In this document: positions 47,182 through 59,466 of the stretch, piece by piece | Position numbering within the stretch: the stretch's first letter is position 1 | Layout: the number at the start of each line of letters is the position of its first letter | From: Davidsoniella eucalypti | Taxonomy: Eukaryota; Ascomycota; Sordariomycetes; Microascales; Ceratocystidaceae | Length of the DNA stretch: 64,000 nucleotides | Reading direction: 5' to 3' | NCBI GenBank assembly: GCA_004009845.1 | Contig: RMBW01000057.1 | Span: 62,001-126,000, forward strand | Notes under the pieces: generated by a model | What the model saw: only the letters and a program-made list of their open reading frames with translations | Told to the model about the DNA's origin: nothing | Databases searched by the model: none | Program-made: the position numbers and the translations under genes

Positions 47182-49342
47182 ATGTCTCTTTGCATCCCAG
47201 CATGGCTCTCGCACGTCTTCTCGCGCGAGGATGCCTATAACGTGCAGAAAGAAGCCCACCGAATCTTCTTTGAGCGTCTCGTTGATAGCCCCGAGCTAGC
47301 CTTGCACCCCGATATTGTCAAAGCTGCGGCACATGTCCGTTTTCACGGCGACGATAGCAAGCCGTTTGTGCCTACGCCATGCAAAATCACCGAGAGTGTC
47401 TCTGCCCTATCGGCCCTAGTGGTCGCTGCTGCCAACGCCATTGCAGCTGATCGCTACGGCATCAGCCTCCAGGACACTGATGTCAACACGTAAGTGCCAC
47501 TCTGTGCTGTTTGAATCGCAAACAAGAAGCCCACCCAAGCCACAGACAGGTTTGTATTGTCTGTAGGCGCGAACATGGACACGTGTAGTTGACGCAGTAC
47601 ACGTAAATGTTATAGTGACACGGCTACTCTTTTCACGCTGTCCGTCTTCTTGCCAACCGTCAACGGCGAGATCTTTCTCAAGGTTCCAGAGATCATGGCC
47701 GAGTGCGCCAAAGCCGACCATTACCAGATGAACAAACCTATACACCTAGCAGCCACGAATGTGTACAAGACCAGCGACAACAAATGGTACCATCTCCATG
47801 GCTCGCTCAACGCTAGCGAGACCATGCGAATGATGGAAATCGAAGAACAGGACGTGACGACCCCCGAAGCCATCTCTATCTACGCCGAGCGTGTGGAGAA
47901 GTTCACCGCGGCGGATCTCGAGCGTCGTGCAAACGAAGACTTTCGCCAGGCGGGCGTCACGTGCAACATGCCCGAGGAGTTCTTTGCGAGCGAGCATGGT
48001 CGTGCTGTCGCCAAAGATCCGTTATGGCATCGTACACAGATCGAAGCGCCCCATAGAGTGGCTTGGCCTGCAGCTCCAGTTTCTGATTCCGCGTGCTCTT
48101 CGTCGACATCGTCCATAGACAATAAGGAGTCGGCGCCCGAAACTCTCGTGCCGTCTCCAAGCTACCGACCGCTTGCCGGCATCAAAGTGATCGATTTTTC
48201 ACGAGTCATTGCCGGTCCTGTGATCTCGAAACTCCTGGCTGTGCTTGGCGCCGATGTCATCAAAGTCACTAGTTCCACACTCCCTGACATATCGATTCTG
48301 TGGCCTGATCTGGGCACGGGAAAGAAAGATGTCGATATCAACCTGAAGACAGAAGACGGAAAACAAGTCTTTGCTGATCTTGTAAAAGATGCCGATGTTC
48401 TGGTCGATGGTTACCGGCCCGGCGTTCTAGATAGACTAGGCTTTGGCCATGACCGGATGCGTGAAATCAACCCGACTATCGTTATAGCACGCGAGAACTG
48501 CTACGGTTGGACAGGCCCTCTCAAAGACCGCTCGGGATGGCAACAGATCAGCGACTGCCTTGTCGGCCTCTCATGGCTACAGGGCCGCTTCTTTGGACTC
48601 GATGAACCTGTAGTCCCATTACTGCGTAAGTCAATATGTATCATATTTTAGTCAGCACTCTACCTCCATGTTCAGCCTCGGTGAGTATCAAGGGTGTAGC
48701 TATACGTTCATACCCGGTTGCACATACTGGGATATCCTCTACCCATACCCAAGCGACGGTAGATTATGCGCTGCGGCTCTGCTGTTACATCCCGGGAGGA
48801 GACCAAAGCAGTGACTCGTAAAATGAGCGAATTGTTGCTCTCAAACACTACATATGTAACCCCCTCACTGGGGAACTAGAAGCGATTCACTAACACGTCT
48901 ATCTATCCGTCTTCATGTAGCCAACTCGGATTATCAGACAGGCCTAGTCGGTGCCGCGGCCATCCTAGAAGCACTCCTGATCCGTGCGCACAAGCCTGTG
49001 ACATTCACCATCGACGTGTCACTGACGCAGTACAACATCTGGTACTACCGGTTAGGCCAATACACAAAACACCAGCAAGCAGCTCTACGGAAGCGCAATG
49101 CTGGCTTTATTGCCCGCCACTCGGACGATATGCAGAAGATGATCGTAATGACCGCGGCCCAGCTGCGCAAGGTGCGCCCAGAAATCTTCAATAGCCCCAA
49201 AAACTTTGAGACTATCAGCGGCGAGGAATGGGGCCTCGCCGACGACCTGACGATTCTGGCGCCGCCGTTTTCTATGGAGAAGTCTCGGCTGGGATATAAA
49301 GTGCCATCAGGCCGGCGGGGCCGCTCAAAGCCGGAATGGTAG
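47182..49342 (+). CDS. Family III CoA-transferase / CaiB-BaiF domain protein
   Basis: Three exons, 47182-47489, 47616-48625 and 48921-49342, encode 579 residues. The C-terminal half from about residue 250 is clearly family III: PLAGIKVIDFSRVIAGPVIS, LLAVLGADVIKVTS, the LVDGYRPGVLDRLGFG motif, then ENCYGWTGPLKDRSGWQQISD and PNSDYQTGLVGAAAILEAL. These enzymes move CoA between acyl groups or racemise 2-methylacyl-CoA. The N-terminal 230 residues (ESVSALSALVVAAANAIA, NKPIHLAATNVYKTSDNKWY) look like a second, partial copy of the fold, as in several fungal homologues. The second intron is 295 nt, unusually long here; direct splicing rebuilds the conserved VPLLPNSDY junction exactly, so I add no exon inside it. 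Substrate is unknown. Confidence 0.9.
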
Positions 49343-50814
49343 GCGCTGCGAGGACGACGTCGGAGGCGTCCAGACGGTATAAACAGTATGGCTGGGAGGG
49401 CACAGTTGTTGTTGAATCTTGTAGATACATGGGATGATGTAATCGAGGAAGATCAGTAGGAGGTGTATCTTCTTGGAAGCTGTTATTGCACAAATGATAC
49501 CGGACATGATACAAGAAACGAATAGATGAAGTCTATACGGACAGCACTAGGCTCGAATTGACGAGATAGACGAAAGTAGAATCGTGGTGTGCTGACCTGG
49601 TCGTTTGATGATCCTTGAACCAAGCCGGCGGCCTGAAATTTCTTAATTGTTTCTGTAGCAGATTCTAGAATACTTGTAGAAGGGAAAGAATTCACTAGTC
49701 AAGATTATAGAAGAAAGAAATCATCCGATCTGATTTTCTTCGTCTTGTTCTAGCGACTTGCATGAAAAAAAGACATTGAATAAATTGGAGTACATGACTA
49801 GTTAGTTTAGTTTCTGAATTATATGAATTTATAATGAAAAATGAGAATAGATACATCAGCATTCAAACAATGCTACCTAATATAAGCTGAAAATTGCGCC
49901 AAAAAAAAAAACGAGATGACAAAGGAAATAGTAGAAAAAAAACCAAGGAAAAAAAAAGGATGAGCGCCAAGTCAATAGACTTTTTTTTTTTTTTTTGAGC
50001 CAGCATGTTAGTTTTAGAATAGATAGATATAAAATAGTACAAGTGTTGTAGGTCTTTTGTATGCTGAGGCTTTGATTTTTGAATGCGACGTCACCCACCC
50101 ATTTAAGAATAAGGGTAGGATAAAAAAGAAAAGAAAGTACACAAGCTGAACTGGAAACAGCGTCCTGCGCCTGCCTCTGGTTTGTGCTGCGTGTCGGACC
50201 ATATATGTATATATGTATCATATACAAAGAGTAGCTGCTACCTTGGCTCTCTTTGAAGACGAAGAGTTGTGCCCATAAAGGAAGGCCCCGAGATGGCGGT
50301 GGCACCACGTCGATACTGATAGGTCGAAGGCTCTTCTTCGTGATACAAGTAGTCACCTATACATAGACATATGTACAGGCCTGTATCACCAAATCTACCC
50401 GACATAGATCAAGACTACTAGTACAAGTCTTCGATCGACGTCTCGCAACACTCGCAACACCAAAAACGCTGTTTGTAGGACTCTAGAAAAGAGACCCAGG
50501 CCGCTGATGAGGCATCGGAGGCTTTCGGTCGCAGGGGCTTTTGCTCCCATTCCAGCCTTGGGAAAACAAAAGATCTTGCGTTTTGAAATCCCATACGATC
50601 GTGGCTCTGTTAGACGCACCTTCACCGACTAACGATAAAGGCACCGCCCTTTTGACGAGGCATTTTTCTTTTTTGCTTGCCTTTTCCCCGTGTCTTCAAA
50701 GGAGGAATGGGAAGACATGAAGACGAGGAAGAACAAGAAAGAAAGAAAAAGTACCATATCCCAATCTCGACATTCTTGCGGCATAGCTGTTCAAGAGCTG
50801 GATATCTCGATATC
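49343..50814. other. Convergent spacer, CoA-transferase / aldehyde dehydrogenase
   Basis: About 1.5 kb of 3' spacer. A minus-strand ORF at 49483-49695 has reasonably complex sequence (IKKFQAAGLVQGSSNDQ) but no recognisable family and no clear partner exon. A-rich and T-rich runs lie around 49903-49997. No RNA gene seen. Confidence 0.5.
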
Positions 50815-52564
50815 TCACTTGCGTGAGCCAGGACGGAAGAGTCTGCGCCAGAAACTATCGCACTCGTGCTGGTCTTCCATGGACTCGTTGCGCTTAAAGC
50901 CGATCTCGTTGTGTACTTCGATTTTCTTTCTGTGGACAAGATCGTAGCCTGGATAGCGCGACTCCATCACGAGCTCCATCCACCTGGGAATCTCGACTAC
51001 CGTCCGCAGATGAGAGAAGGCTCTGAAGCCGTGGTAGCCGTGGTAGCAGCCATTGCCGGAGTCACCCACGCCGCCGAATGGAGCAGTGGGCACGCCATAG
51101 TGAGCCAAAGTATCGTTGATCGTAACGCCGCCGGATAGGGTATTCTCGAGAACTAAGAGGTGCAATGTCAGCAATACGAACATGGAGTAACAGTAGTGGT
51201 AATATAAATATATAAAAAAAAAACACCTACTGTAGTCAACTTCAGCTTTGTCGTTGCTGAAAATGTAGAGCGCTAGTGGGCTAGGGCGACTATGGTACGA
51301 CGAACCGTGGTTAGCAAAGGATCGGCAGTATTAACAATCCCATTTTAGGGCGTATTTAGGGCCTGTTACATACCTGTTGATCTGCTGAAGAGCCTCAGCC
51401 CTGTTCGCCTTGATCACCGGGCAGATGGGACCGAAAAGCTCCTCGCTCAGCACAGAATCTAGGCCAAGTTAGCAGATGACCCGACAGAATCGCAGTCTAC
51501 GAGAGATAGGGAAAGGCGTTACCATTGATATCGACATCAGTGACTACTGTAGGCGCAAACATGAGCTCAGCAGAGGGGCACTTGGCCCTGTAGACCTTGC
51601 CGTTAGTGTTCTCTAGAAGAGTGGCTAATCTGCTATAGTTGCGCTCGTTGACAATCTTGCACATGTGGCCCTCTTCACCACCGGAGAACAGGTTAGTCCA
51701 GTAAACTAGCCGCTCGGTGAATCTGTCGTAGATCTCGGGGTCCGCAAACACGTGGTTAACCGATAGACAGATCTGGCCGCCGTTGAGGAACTTGCTAAAG
51801 GCAATGCGCTTTGCGGCCAGATCGATATCGGCGCAAGGCGTGACGATGGCTGGATCTTGGCCGCCGAGTTCCATGACTACAGGAGTCAAGTGCTTGGCAG
51901 CGGCAACGGACACAATCTTGCCGACCTTTGTTGAGCCAGTGTAGAAGATGTGGTTAAACTTGAGCTCCAGGAGCTTGGAGGTCTCCTCTGGCCCGCCAGT
52001 AACCACACGGACGGCTTCGGGGTCCATGTAGCGGGCTAGCAGGCTAGTGATAAGATCTTGGCACGTTGGGGTCAGCTCTGACGGCTTGGCAATAACACAG
52101 CAGCCCGCTGCAATAGCGGCAATAGCAGGCTGTAGAAGCAGTAGAAAGGGAAAGTTCCAGGCTCCAATGATGAGGGCTAGGCCGAGAGGCTCCTTGCGAA
52201 CACGAGCTTTGGCTAGATAGCGTAGCACCAGGCCTGCCTCCTTGACGGGCTCGTCGGCAGCGTACTTGTCGAGTGTCTTGAGAGTGTCGAGGATATCCCG
52301 CTTGACGGTAGAGATGTCTGATGAGATGGCCTCCATCTCGTGACGACGGAGGTCCGTGGCCAGCGCGGCTATCAAGGCACCCTCGTTGTCCTCCATCATC
52401 CACCACAGTTGCTTGAGCTGCCACTTGCGCCATTTGAGCGACTTGGTCTTGCCGGAAGCAAAAGTAGAGTTGAGAGTCTCGTAGATATCAACCACCTCGG
52501 TCCATGGCGTGTACTCGCTGATGGTCTCGGTGGACGAAGTCTGTGAGATGCTTGTTGGGCTCAT
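50815..52564 (-). CDS. Aldehyde dehydrogenase, ALDH3/fatty-aldehyde (HFD1) type
   Basis: Four exons, 52564..51523, 51458..51374, 51289..51231 and 51152..50815, give 507 residues. ALDH landmarks are in order: oxyanion Asn137 in GAWNFPF, KPSELTP, NAD-binding GSTKVGK (210-216), general-base Glu232 in MELGGQDP, catalytic Cys266 in NGGQICLSVN, then EELFGPICPV and the C-terminal TLAHYGVPTAPFGGVGDSGN. This layout fits the ALDH3 branch, which oxidises long-chain or aromatic aldehydes to acids. Two oddities: the usual GQTCxAPD(Y) after the cysteine reads ICLSVNH, and the C-terminus ends in a charged tail (MEDQHECDSFWRRLF) with no membrane anchor, unlike yeast Hfd1. The first donor is GTAACG, rare but phase-consistent. 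Start is at MSPTSISQ; the open frame to 52630 is judged to be leader. Confidence 0.92.
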
Positions 52565-55328
52565 GGTGAGGTAGGCTTGTTGGCTGGGTTGATGTGGGGG
52601 AAATAGAAGAGTCTTGAGATACACAACCAACGTAGGGGAATGCCTTTATTAATGCAATATGGAATCAGAGAAGAAGTGCTATAGTGTCTACCAGAGACAA
52701 GGAACCAAGGATGAGATAGGCAAGTATTAGGAGAGTATGGTGAGATATCAAGCGTATTATTAGTATATGAAGAAGATGGTATGAGGACAAGAGCACAAAA
52801 CTATCTACAAATCAGAGTCGGGAGAGCGGTCTATATAAACGATATCAATATACAAAAGTTAGTAGATACACGTAGTCATATAGATAGAAATTCCTATAGG
52901 CACAGCTTCTCATTCGCTGCCAGACAAACTCATACTAATAATATACCGAGACTGCCTAGCGTTTATACTGACCCTCCATTACATCACAGAGAATGTCTAA
53001 TCAGAGGCCACTACGTAGTCAAGGTCATACACTCACCCCGGCTCAAAAAAACTCTTGCCGCATACTTCAGTCCTGGTGGGCAGGGGACCCCTCGGATCTG
53101 ACAACTTGACCTCTAAGCGATACTATAGACCGGAGCCCACCTTTTCTTTTACTCTTCTATATTCGAACACTCCGGAACTTCCCAGAGGTTATTTACTTGG
53201 CTAGTACTGTACGTTTCTCGTACGGCCGTTAGCCATCGACTAACTGGCGGGGGGGCGGTTTGTTATGGCATCTACCTTTTACCGTTTCAAGTAGTACTTG
53301 CCCTGCTAGGACTGTAATTAACAACTCAACGTCTGAAGGGTACAATAACTACGTAGCAATATAGAACAGCTGTCTGTGTTTCTGGTTTCTTTTTCCATCT
53401 TCGCCTTCTTTGTTGTTGATGTCTCTCGCCGCATATTGTAGTTAGCGCACAGAGAACTACTAGTCTCTAGAGGGCCCCGGCACATGTGTCACAAACATTG
53501 GGCTGCAACAGATGGCTAACTGGCCATCTACTTGGTTTTCACGCCCTCCTTTCCGTTCATCTAGACTTCTAGCCAGTTACTCTGGAAGATAAACAGGTTT
53601 TCCTTCCCGATAGCATCTAGGCTAGGAAGCCATGTCATAGGAATCTATATCGTTTTGGGCGTTGTTTCCAGGCTATAGACCTCTACTATTCTCCCAAGGC
53701 GTGCCCTTCCTGCCGACGGATCGTTGCTTTTGCTGCCAGTCCAGTATATTGTCTTCCATGGCGTCAGAAGCTGACCTAGGCCGGAAGATGATCTGATGAG
53801 TGAGCTCTTATTCCTTGAACCCTCCCCCTGCAGGCTGAATATGAAGTATGTTGTAGCTTTGCCGACCGCGGAACTAAGCCCTGTTCTTTTTAAGTCTTCC
53901 TTGCACAACCTCGTCAAAATCGAACTTCTAGGGACGTGCACTGGCAACATGTATCTGTATTGATGTGTGCCAAGGTCCAGTATACGCCCATTAGGCCGTT
54001 AATGTCAATGATACCTGTAAGGTCCAACACTCGACCAAGCAAGCAAAACGAAGAAGGTTCGAGAAACATGACAAAAAGTCTTGCCTTCGACCTGGTGTCC
54101 TGGGAGATGTGGTCCGCTGGCTGATTTTGATTTTGACGTCTCAGCTAGCTTGTTTCGTGTGCTATACTGCAAGATGTCCATCCTTGCTCTTTTTTTCTTA
54201 TTTTGGTATCTTACATGTTCTCGGACATGCGGCTCATCACAGCATCCGAGCTGTAGATTTATGCTATTGAGTCTTCATCTATTGTATCCAAGACCGACTG
54301 AGCACTACCAGTCCTGCCTCGTCTGTTTTCCTAGAGTCAGAATCAGCAAGCCTTTCCAAACAACCCACTCGACTACATGTACTTGGCACCAACTCAAGTG
54401 TGGCCGAATCAAGCTCTCGAAATTGAATGTCCATCCGGCCGCACAATGACGCCCTTTGTGTTTGCGCTTCTGTAACTTTGCAACGAGTCGAGGGGCATTG
54501 CCACACCTTTGCAAACATGACATTGTACAGACTAGGTAGCACCGAGAATTTCGGCTCTGGGCGAAATAAACAGCTGAGGACGCGCGAGCTCTCTTGGGCG
54601 ACGTGATGGCCGTCGTGGCCACAGAGAGGCTCGAACCATTGGCTGGACCGATGTTTGTGCACCCGTCTCTAGATGAGATGAGAAGACTGCGAAGAAGAGG
54701 TAGCTGGAAGAAGAGAAAATAGAAGCACGGAACGAAAAGAAGGATATGAAACAAGGAAATGATACGACATGCCGAGCAAGGAACCATTTTTCAGTCTCTT
54801 TGTTTCCTGTGCTCATCTTGCAAATGAATTACCTGACGGCTGGCCCGCTCAGACGAATAAAAACGCCAAAATCAGCAAGTAGAATCGAAGGCAAAAATGT
54901 AAAAAGAACAATGCCCTTGTCTTGTTCCGCAAGTTTAAGCTGTCAAATTTGGGCAGGAAAGAGAATATTCTTTTGTTTTTCTTTTTTTCTTTAGTCAAGC
55001 TCAACAATGCTTAGTTAGCACATAATCTTGATTACCAATAAACAATACAAAGGCAACTGACTAGGACATCTGCAGAAAAGCGGAACTTGGGCTTCTTGCT
55101 GTTGTTCTGGCCATCTCACCTCCAACAATTCCTTCTTCTTTTTCCGCCTACGCTATTTCGCTACCCTTACTATGTGCTTTCTGGCTCGGTTTTATATGCA
55201 TTGTACTGGAAAGATAGCGTTGTGTTTCTCTTTCTTACAAGATAAAACAAGGATAAAGCTGGCCTGCGTGTATACCGATATGATATCAGCTCAAGCCAAG
55301 CCAACCTGGAGACTTCGGCACCGCTTTG

Positions 55329-55342
55329 CCCCCCCCCCCCCC
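55329..55342. repeat. Homopolymer C14
   Basis: Run of 14 C. Length is prone to sequencing error. Confidence 0.9.
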
Positions 55343-56016
55343 TTTGCATTGTAATGCGAGGCTGCATCTATAGGTAATATGCACCCTGAACGGACTTATG
55401 TTTGGGATATTAGCTGCCGCCCTCGCCGTATGCAATATAATATGAACGTGTAGCAGGCCACCTTATCGTAGAATCCAGTAGGATCTTCATCCAACGTTAT
55501 GCTAACCACTCAAAGCTCGCCATACATATCATATCACTTTCATCTTTCACTCAGCTATCACATAGTCCTAACTACAACCAGCATAACTGACTGTCGACAT
55601 GCCATTGAAGGTCATATCACAGCCCATTGTCCAAGTTTTGCATAGTGAACATAATACAGATAGACGACGGGGGGGGCTTCGGTTCACATTCCTACTTCAA
55701 CAGCATACCGCTGCATCATGCAATACATCACATATTGATTATGTAGGGATATCATTATAAGTCACATAAGCTTGTAGCCCCTCTTAAGACAAGGGAACAC
55801 TCACTATCACCGGGCGTAACAATACATATGTAGCTCTGGCTAAATGACGTTGTCAAGAGTAAGAATAGGAAAATTATACTGTTATCATCAATTCATCGCC
55901 AGACTGTCTGACTTCTGTTGAATATAATCCTAGTCTGTTGAGTAATTACTGTGCTTTTGTCCCTGCTTCCTGCTGCTCGAAGACGCCTAGCAGTCATAAC
56001 CTGCCATTGCTGTTAT

Positions 56017-56058
56017 TTGTTGTTGTTGTTGTTGTTGTTGTTGCTGCTGCTGTTGTTG
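56017..56058. repeat. Triplet microsatellite (TTG/CTG)n
   Basis: About 14 triplets of TTG with three CTG units, lying in an intergenic region. An ORF across it (55951-56160) is judged not to be a gene. Confidence 0.9.
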
Positions 56059-56385
56059 ATGTATATTCTTATTTGTTTGAGAGACGTGTCAGACTATAAT
56101 GTAGATGGAGCTGGAGACAGGTTGATTTGGCCGGATCCGAACCTCTCATCAGCCCCTTGAATACCGCGATATATGCGCTGAAAGACGTGTAAATGTGTAC
56201 CAACCAAGGCGAAGTCCGCCAGAGAAATATAGCACTATAGCTACAAGCGGAGTTTCCAGAGTCCCACATGCTCAACCACACTCTTTACAAAGGGGGTAGC
56301 GTGCCTGTCTACCCAATGTTTGATAGAGAAGACTGCCCACCCATGACCTTGTTCCGCCAAGGGGGTGAAGAGGGGTCATGAATAT

Positions 56386-57393
56386 CTAAGCCGACTCGGC
56401 GTTTGACCCGGCAATATAGGGCTTAGTGCGGATAGCACGGTCAGCGAATATCTGAGTCGGGCGAAGATGCACTGGGTTCTTTTCTTTGGGCTGATCGGGA
56501 ATGTGCTTCTCGATTTTCTACATTTGTTGTTAGTAGAGAGTTTCACTATCATGATCGTGACCGGCTACATACCAGCTTCTCAAAAACGCATTTGTTGAGC
56601 TTCCATTCGTCGTCACGGCACTGCCATAGCTGGTGGTTACCATTATCCAGGCATTGCCAGTGCTTGCGGAACTCGTCTAGACAATGGGTGTTGATATCCT
56701 TAATACTAACTAGGTCGTTAGCTAACCTTGCGCATATTATATATGGTTTTATACCTCTTGTCAAATAATGAAAGTACACAGAAGGCGTGTAACAATATCG
56801 ACAATTGCTCGCATCATTTGTCGGATGACTACCAGACAATGTGTCGCGCCATCGACTTTCCATATATTCCCAATATATGACAATATTTCATAGAGGTTTC
56901 ATCAAACTTGAGGTGTGTATACGTACACGCTAGAAGCACAGCGAGTCACTTTCCGGCCTTCCTTCAAGCAGTCAAACTCGCCCCGGCCATTGGCCTCTGC
57001 CTTGCACTGCATGAAATCATCGTTGTACGGACGGCATCTTGCGCCGATAAAGAAAGCCGCGGACAAAAGCGGCGCCGAAGATGCGCCAAGTTCCTCGACC
57101 TTGGGGATATGATCCGGCATAGGTGTCACATCATAGAGGAATGTCTGATCGTACCTACACAAAGACAATCGCCAATGTTAGCCACATGAATTGCCATCAC
57201 CACGATTTTTCCATCATATCACAACGATAGACAGAGGAAAACTACGGAACTAGCAGACCAGTAGTAGTAGCTTCACACTAAGACTCGTGAATCCTAGCAA
57301 CGGGTGGATATGAACGAACATAGGGCCAATTGAAGCCCATTGGATCGTTTGGAGCAGGTCCGGTACGACTTACGCGGGTTTTCTGTTCGACAT
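56386..57393 (-). CDS. Complex I subunit NDUFA8 / NUO-20.8 (twin CX9C protein)
   Basis: Four exons, 57393..57374, 57154..56927, 56705..56573 and 56517..56386, give 170 residues (human NDUFA8 172). The protein starts MSNRKPAYDQTFLYDVTPMP. It contains two twin-CX9C hairpins: CRPYNDDFMQC with CLKEGRKVTRC, and CLDEFRKHWQC with CRDDEWKLNKC, each with exactly nine residues between cysteines. That double arrangement is diagnostic of NDUFA8, an accessory subunit on the intermembrane-space face of complex I imported and oxidised by the Mia40 relay. The C-terminal exon (KIEKHIPDQPKEKNPVHLRP) matches the family's proline-rich tail. At exon 3 an upstream AG at 56711-56710 would bring a stop into frame, so the AG at 56707-56706 is used. 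It is divergent from NUP57. Confidence 0.93.
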
Positions 57394-58311
57394 GATGGGC
57401 AATTGGTCGTGTTGGCCGGCGGATATGGTGCGGGTCGGGGTTCGAAGGGAGCTATTTTGCGGGCGGGAATTCGGGTTTGGAGAGAAGCGGCTCAAGATCT
57501 AGAGGTTCGGAATTGATCATCGCTGATTGGCAGGCTTGCCTCAAGCTTTCTTCAAATGTGGCGAGGTCACGTGTGGTGAGATATTGTCTACAGTGTCGCT
57601 AGGGTATACACATAGGGTTGTGTTCATTCTATCGTATAACCCTACTCTTGGCAATTGTATACATGCTGAAGTGTAAACATGTGCCTGATCTTCTTTAGTC
57701 TTGTGTCTCTTTTTGGATTACTTTAACAAAAAAAAAATCTATTAAAAAGTCTAATAATTATGAAATAATGTGACTGTGTGCATTCTCTCACTATTTCGTC
57801 TTAAAATTATCTGCCCTAAGATTTATCGGTGTGGTTCGGTGGCCTGTCGGTGTAACACTCTTACCGAGGTTACCTGGCCCGTGCGCAATTCCAGGGACGC
57901 GCTTTCAAGCAACTAAAAATCGAATCTTTATAGGGATGGATGTAAGAAAAAAGTTCAGCCTTTCCTTCGGGGTTCCCTTTAGTGCTGATCTTGATTTTGG
58001 TTGCAGCTTCAACCTTCCAAGACCTTTGTTTAGCCGTATTTTGCTTTAGTCTCCACGAATAAGCGCGTATAGAATTCATCTATTCTATCCTTCCTTGTTT
58101 ATGTTTGCCTACTTTCACTAGGTTGGTGCGATTTAATAGTTACATTTGCTGCTATAGAAGCTACAGTTACTCGTACACACATATCACGGACCTTGGCATC
58201 GAGATTTCTAGAGCTTGCGCAAATCTAGCCTTGTATCGGTACACAAATACACGATACAATTGAGTGTCCAGCGGGTTCCAATTCACCATAACGATCTTAC
58301 CCGGATACAAC
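57394..58311. other. Divergent NDUFA8/NUP57 spacer
   Basis: A 918-base region with both promoters. The part next to NDUFA8 is GC-rich; the middle is AT-rich (57729-57800). One short ORF (57831-58049) shows nothing recognisable. Confidence 0.5.
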
Positions 58312-59466
58312 ATGAGCTTCGGATTCGGCGCTACGACGGCCAACACCGGCTCCGTGTTTGGCAAGCCTCTCTTTGGAGCTCCTCAGCAACAACAACAACA
58401 GCAGCAGTTGCAACAACAGCAACAGGCCCAAACACAACCCAGCGCGGGAATATTCGGCAACTCTATGGCCCAACCTCAGCAGCAGCAACAGCAGCAGCAG
58501 CTTCAAGCACAACAAAACGGCCTCCCTTCCCTTGCTCAGTCACAGGCCCAGCTATCGAACTCGCTATGGCAGTCATCGCGCGAGGCACCGCGTAAGTTTC
58601 GCATATACTACTAAGCTCGGTGTCGCGATTGCATCTAACATGTTTCGTATCCATTCTAGACCAGCGCCCAGTACAAGACCAGATCCAACAGGTCATTGAG
58701 AAATGGGATACGACGAATTCGAACTGCGTCTTCAAGCACTACTTTTACAACCGCGTGGACGAAGCCAATGTCCCCTTCTACAAGCCCGGACCTCACGAGA
58801 ACCCCCGCGAATGGGAAGAAGCACTAGAAAAGAAGCCCGCTTCAGGCTTTATTCCCGTCTTGTGTACTGGTTTCCAGGGAATCTCAGACCGCCTCAAGAC
58901 TCAACGACGCGCCGTGGCCGATCTCAACACCCGCATTCACCAGATTAACGGTAGTATGGATGCTATATTGTCACGACACGATCTCTCTACCAGTGTGCGC
59001 GCTGCTGCTGCGCGCCGTCGGCACGTTGTCTTACAAGAGCGTTGCATGAACTTTGCAGCCAAGGTCCAGGTTTTGCGCAACCGTGGATATGCACTCAGTG
59101 GAGAAGAAGACAATATGCGGCTCAGACTCCATCAGCTGGAAAAGGATGTCAAAGACCCAGCTATCAGTGCTAAAGAGGAAGAACTATGGAGCAGATTGAT
59201 CATTATCAGAGGCTATGCCAACACTCTGACACAAGAGCTTAGCAAGCCCCTAGCACAGCCAGATGAAAGCTTAGATGAGGAAACCGAGATGAAGCTGAAG
59301 AAGGTAAGTTTACGATTCATTACATCCGTATCTATTCCAAGATTTGATCATATTCTAACAACCGGGTTTATAGGTTCTCGAAGATTACGACAAGCAACTC
59401 CAACATCTCAAGAAGGAAGTGGAGGCTATCAACACTGAGCATGAGTCGATTGTAAAGACCGAATAG
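58312..59466 (+). CDS. NUP57: Nucleoporin NUP57 (Nup54 family)
   Basis: Three exons, 58312-58591, 58660-59303 and 59374-59466, encode 338 residues. Residues 1-90 are a short FG region (FGFG near the start, VFGKPLFG, IFGNS) broken by two glutamine tracts. The rest is the conserved Nup54/57 fold: QDQIQQVIEKWDTTNSNCVF, KHYFYNRVD, FYKPGPHENPREWEEAL, then a coiled coil (VADLNTRIHQINGSMD, then QVLRNRGYALSGEEDNMRLR) ending in a helix EAINTEHESIVKTE. This subunit forms the central channel Nup62-type complex of the nuclear pore with Nsp1 and Nup49. With three or so FG sites the FG part is much shorter than in yeast Nup57 (541 residues in total). In-frame ATG at 58264 is less likely than MSFGFG. It converges on TOM5. 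Confidence 0.9.

Larger units (their letters stand above)
52565..56385. other. Gene-free spacer, about 3.8 kb
   Basis: No supported gene. ORFs around 53645-53950 and 54279-54787 overlap in several frames and show no domain. It contains C14 at 55329-55342 and a TTG/CTG triplet repeat at 56017-56058. A T-loop-like GGTTCGAGCC on the minus strand near 54630 does not fold into a tRNA. Confidence 0.55.

Noticed and set aside
48661..48720. Microexon CCTCG between CAG and GTGAGT inside the second CoA-transferase intron
   Set aside because: Including it breaks the frame, whereas direct splicing restores a conserved family junction.
49483..49740. Minus-strand ORF containing IKKFQAAGLVQGSSNDQ, with a possible acceptor just upstream
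   Set aside because: Composition is fair, but no first exon, no family and it lies in the 3' spacer of two convergent genes. Left as unproven.
54600..54680. tRNA-like T-loop GGTTCGAGCC on the minus strand
   Set aside because: The flanking bases do not pair into a T-stem and no D-arm, anticodon arm or acceptor stem can be drawn.
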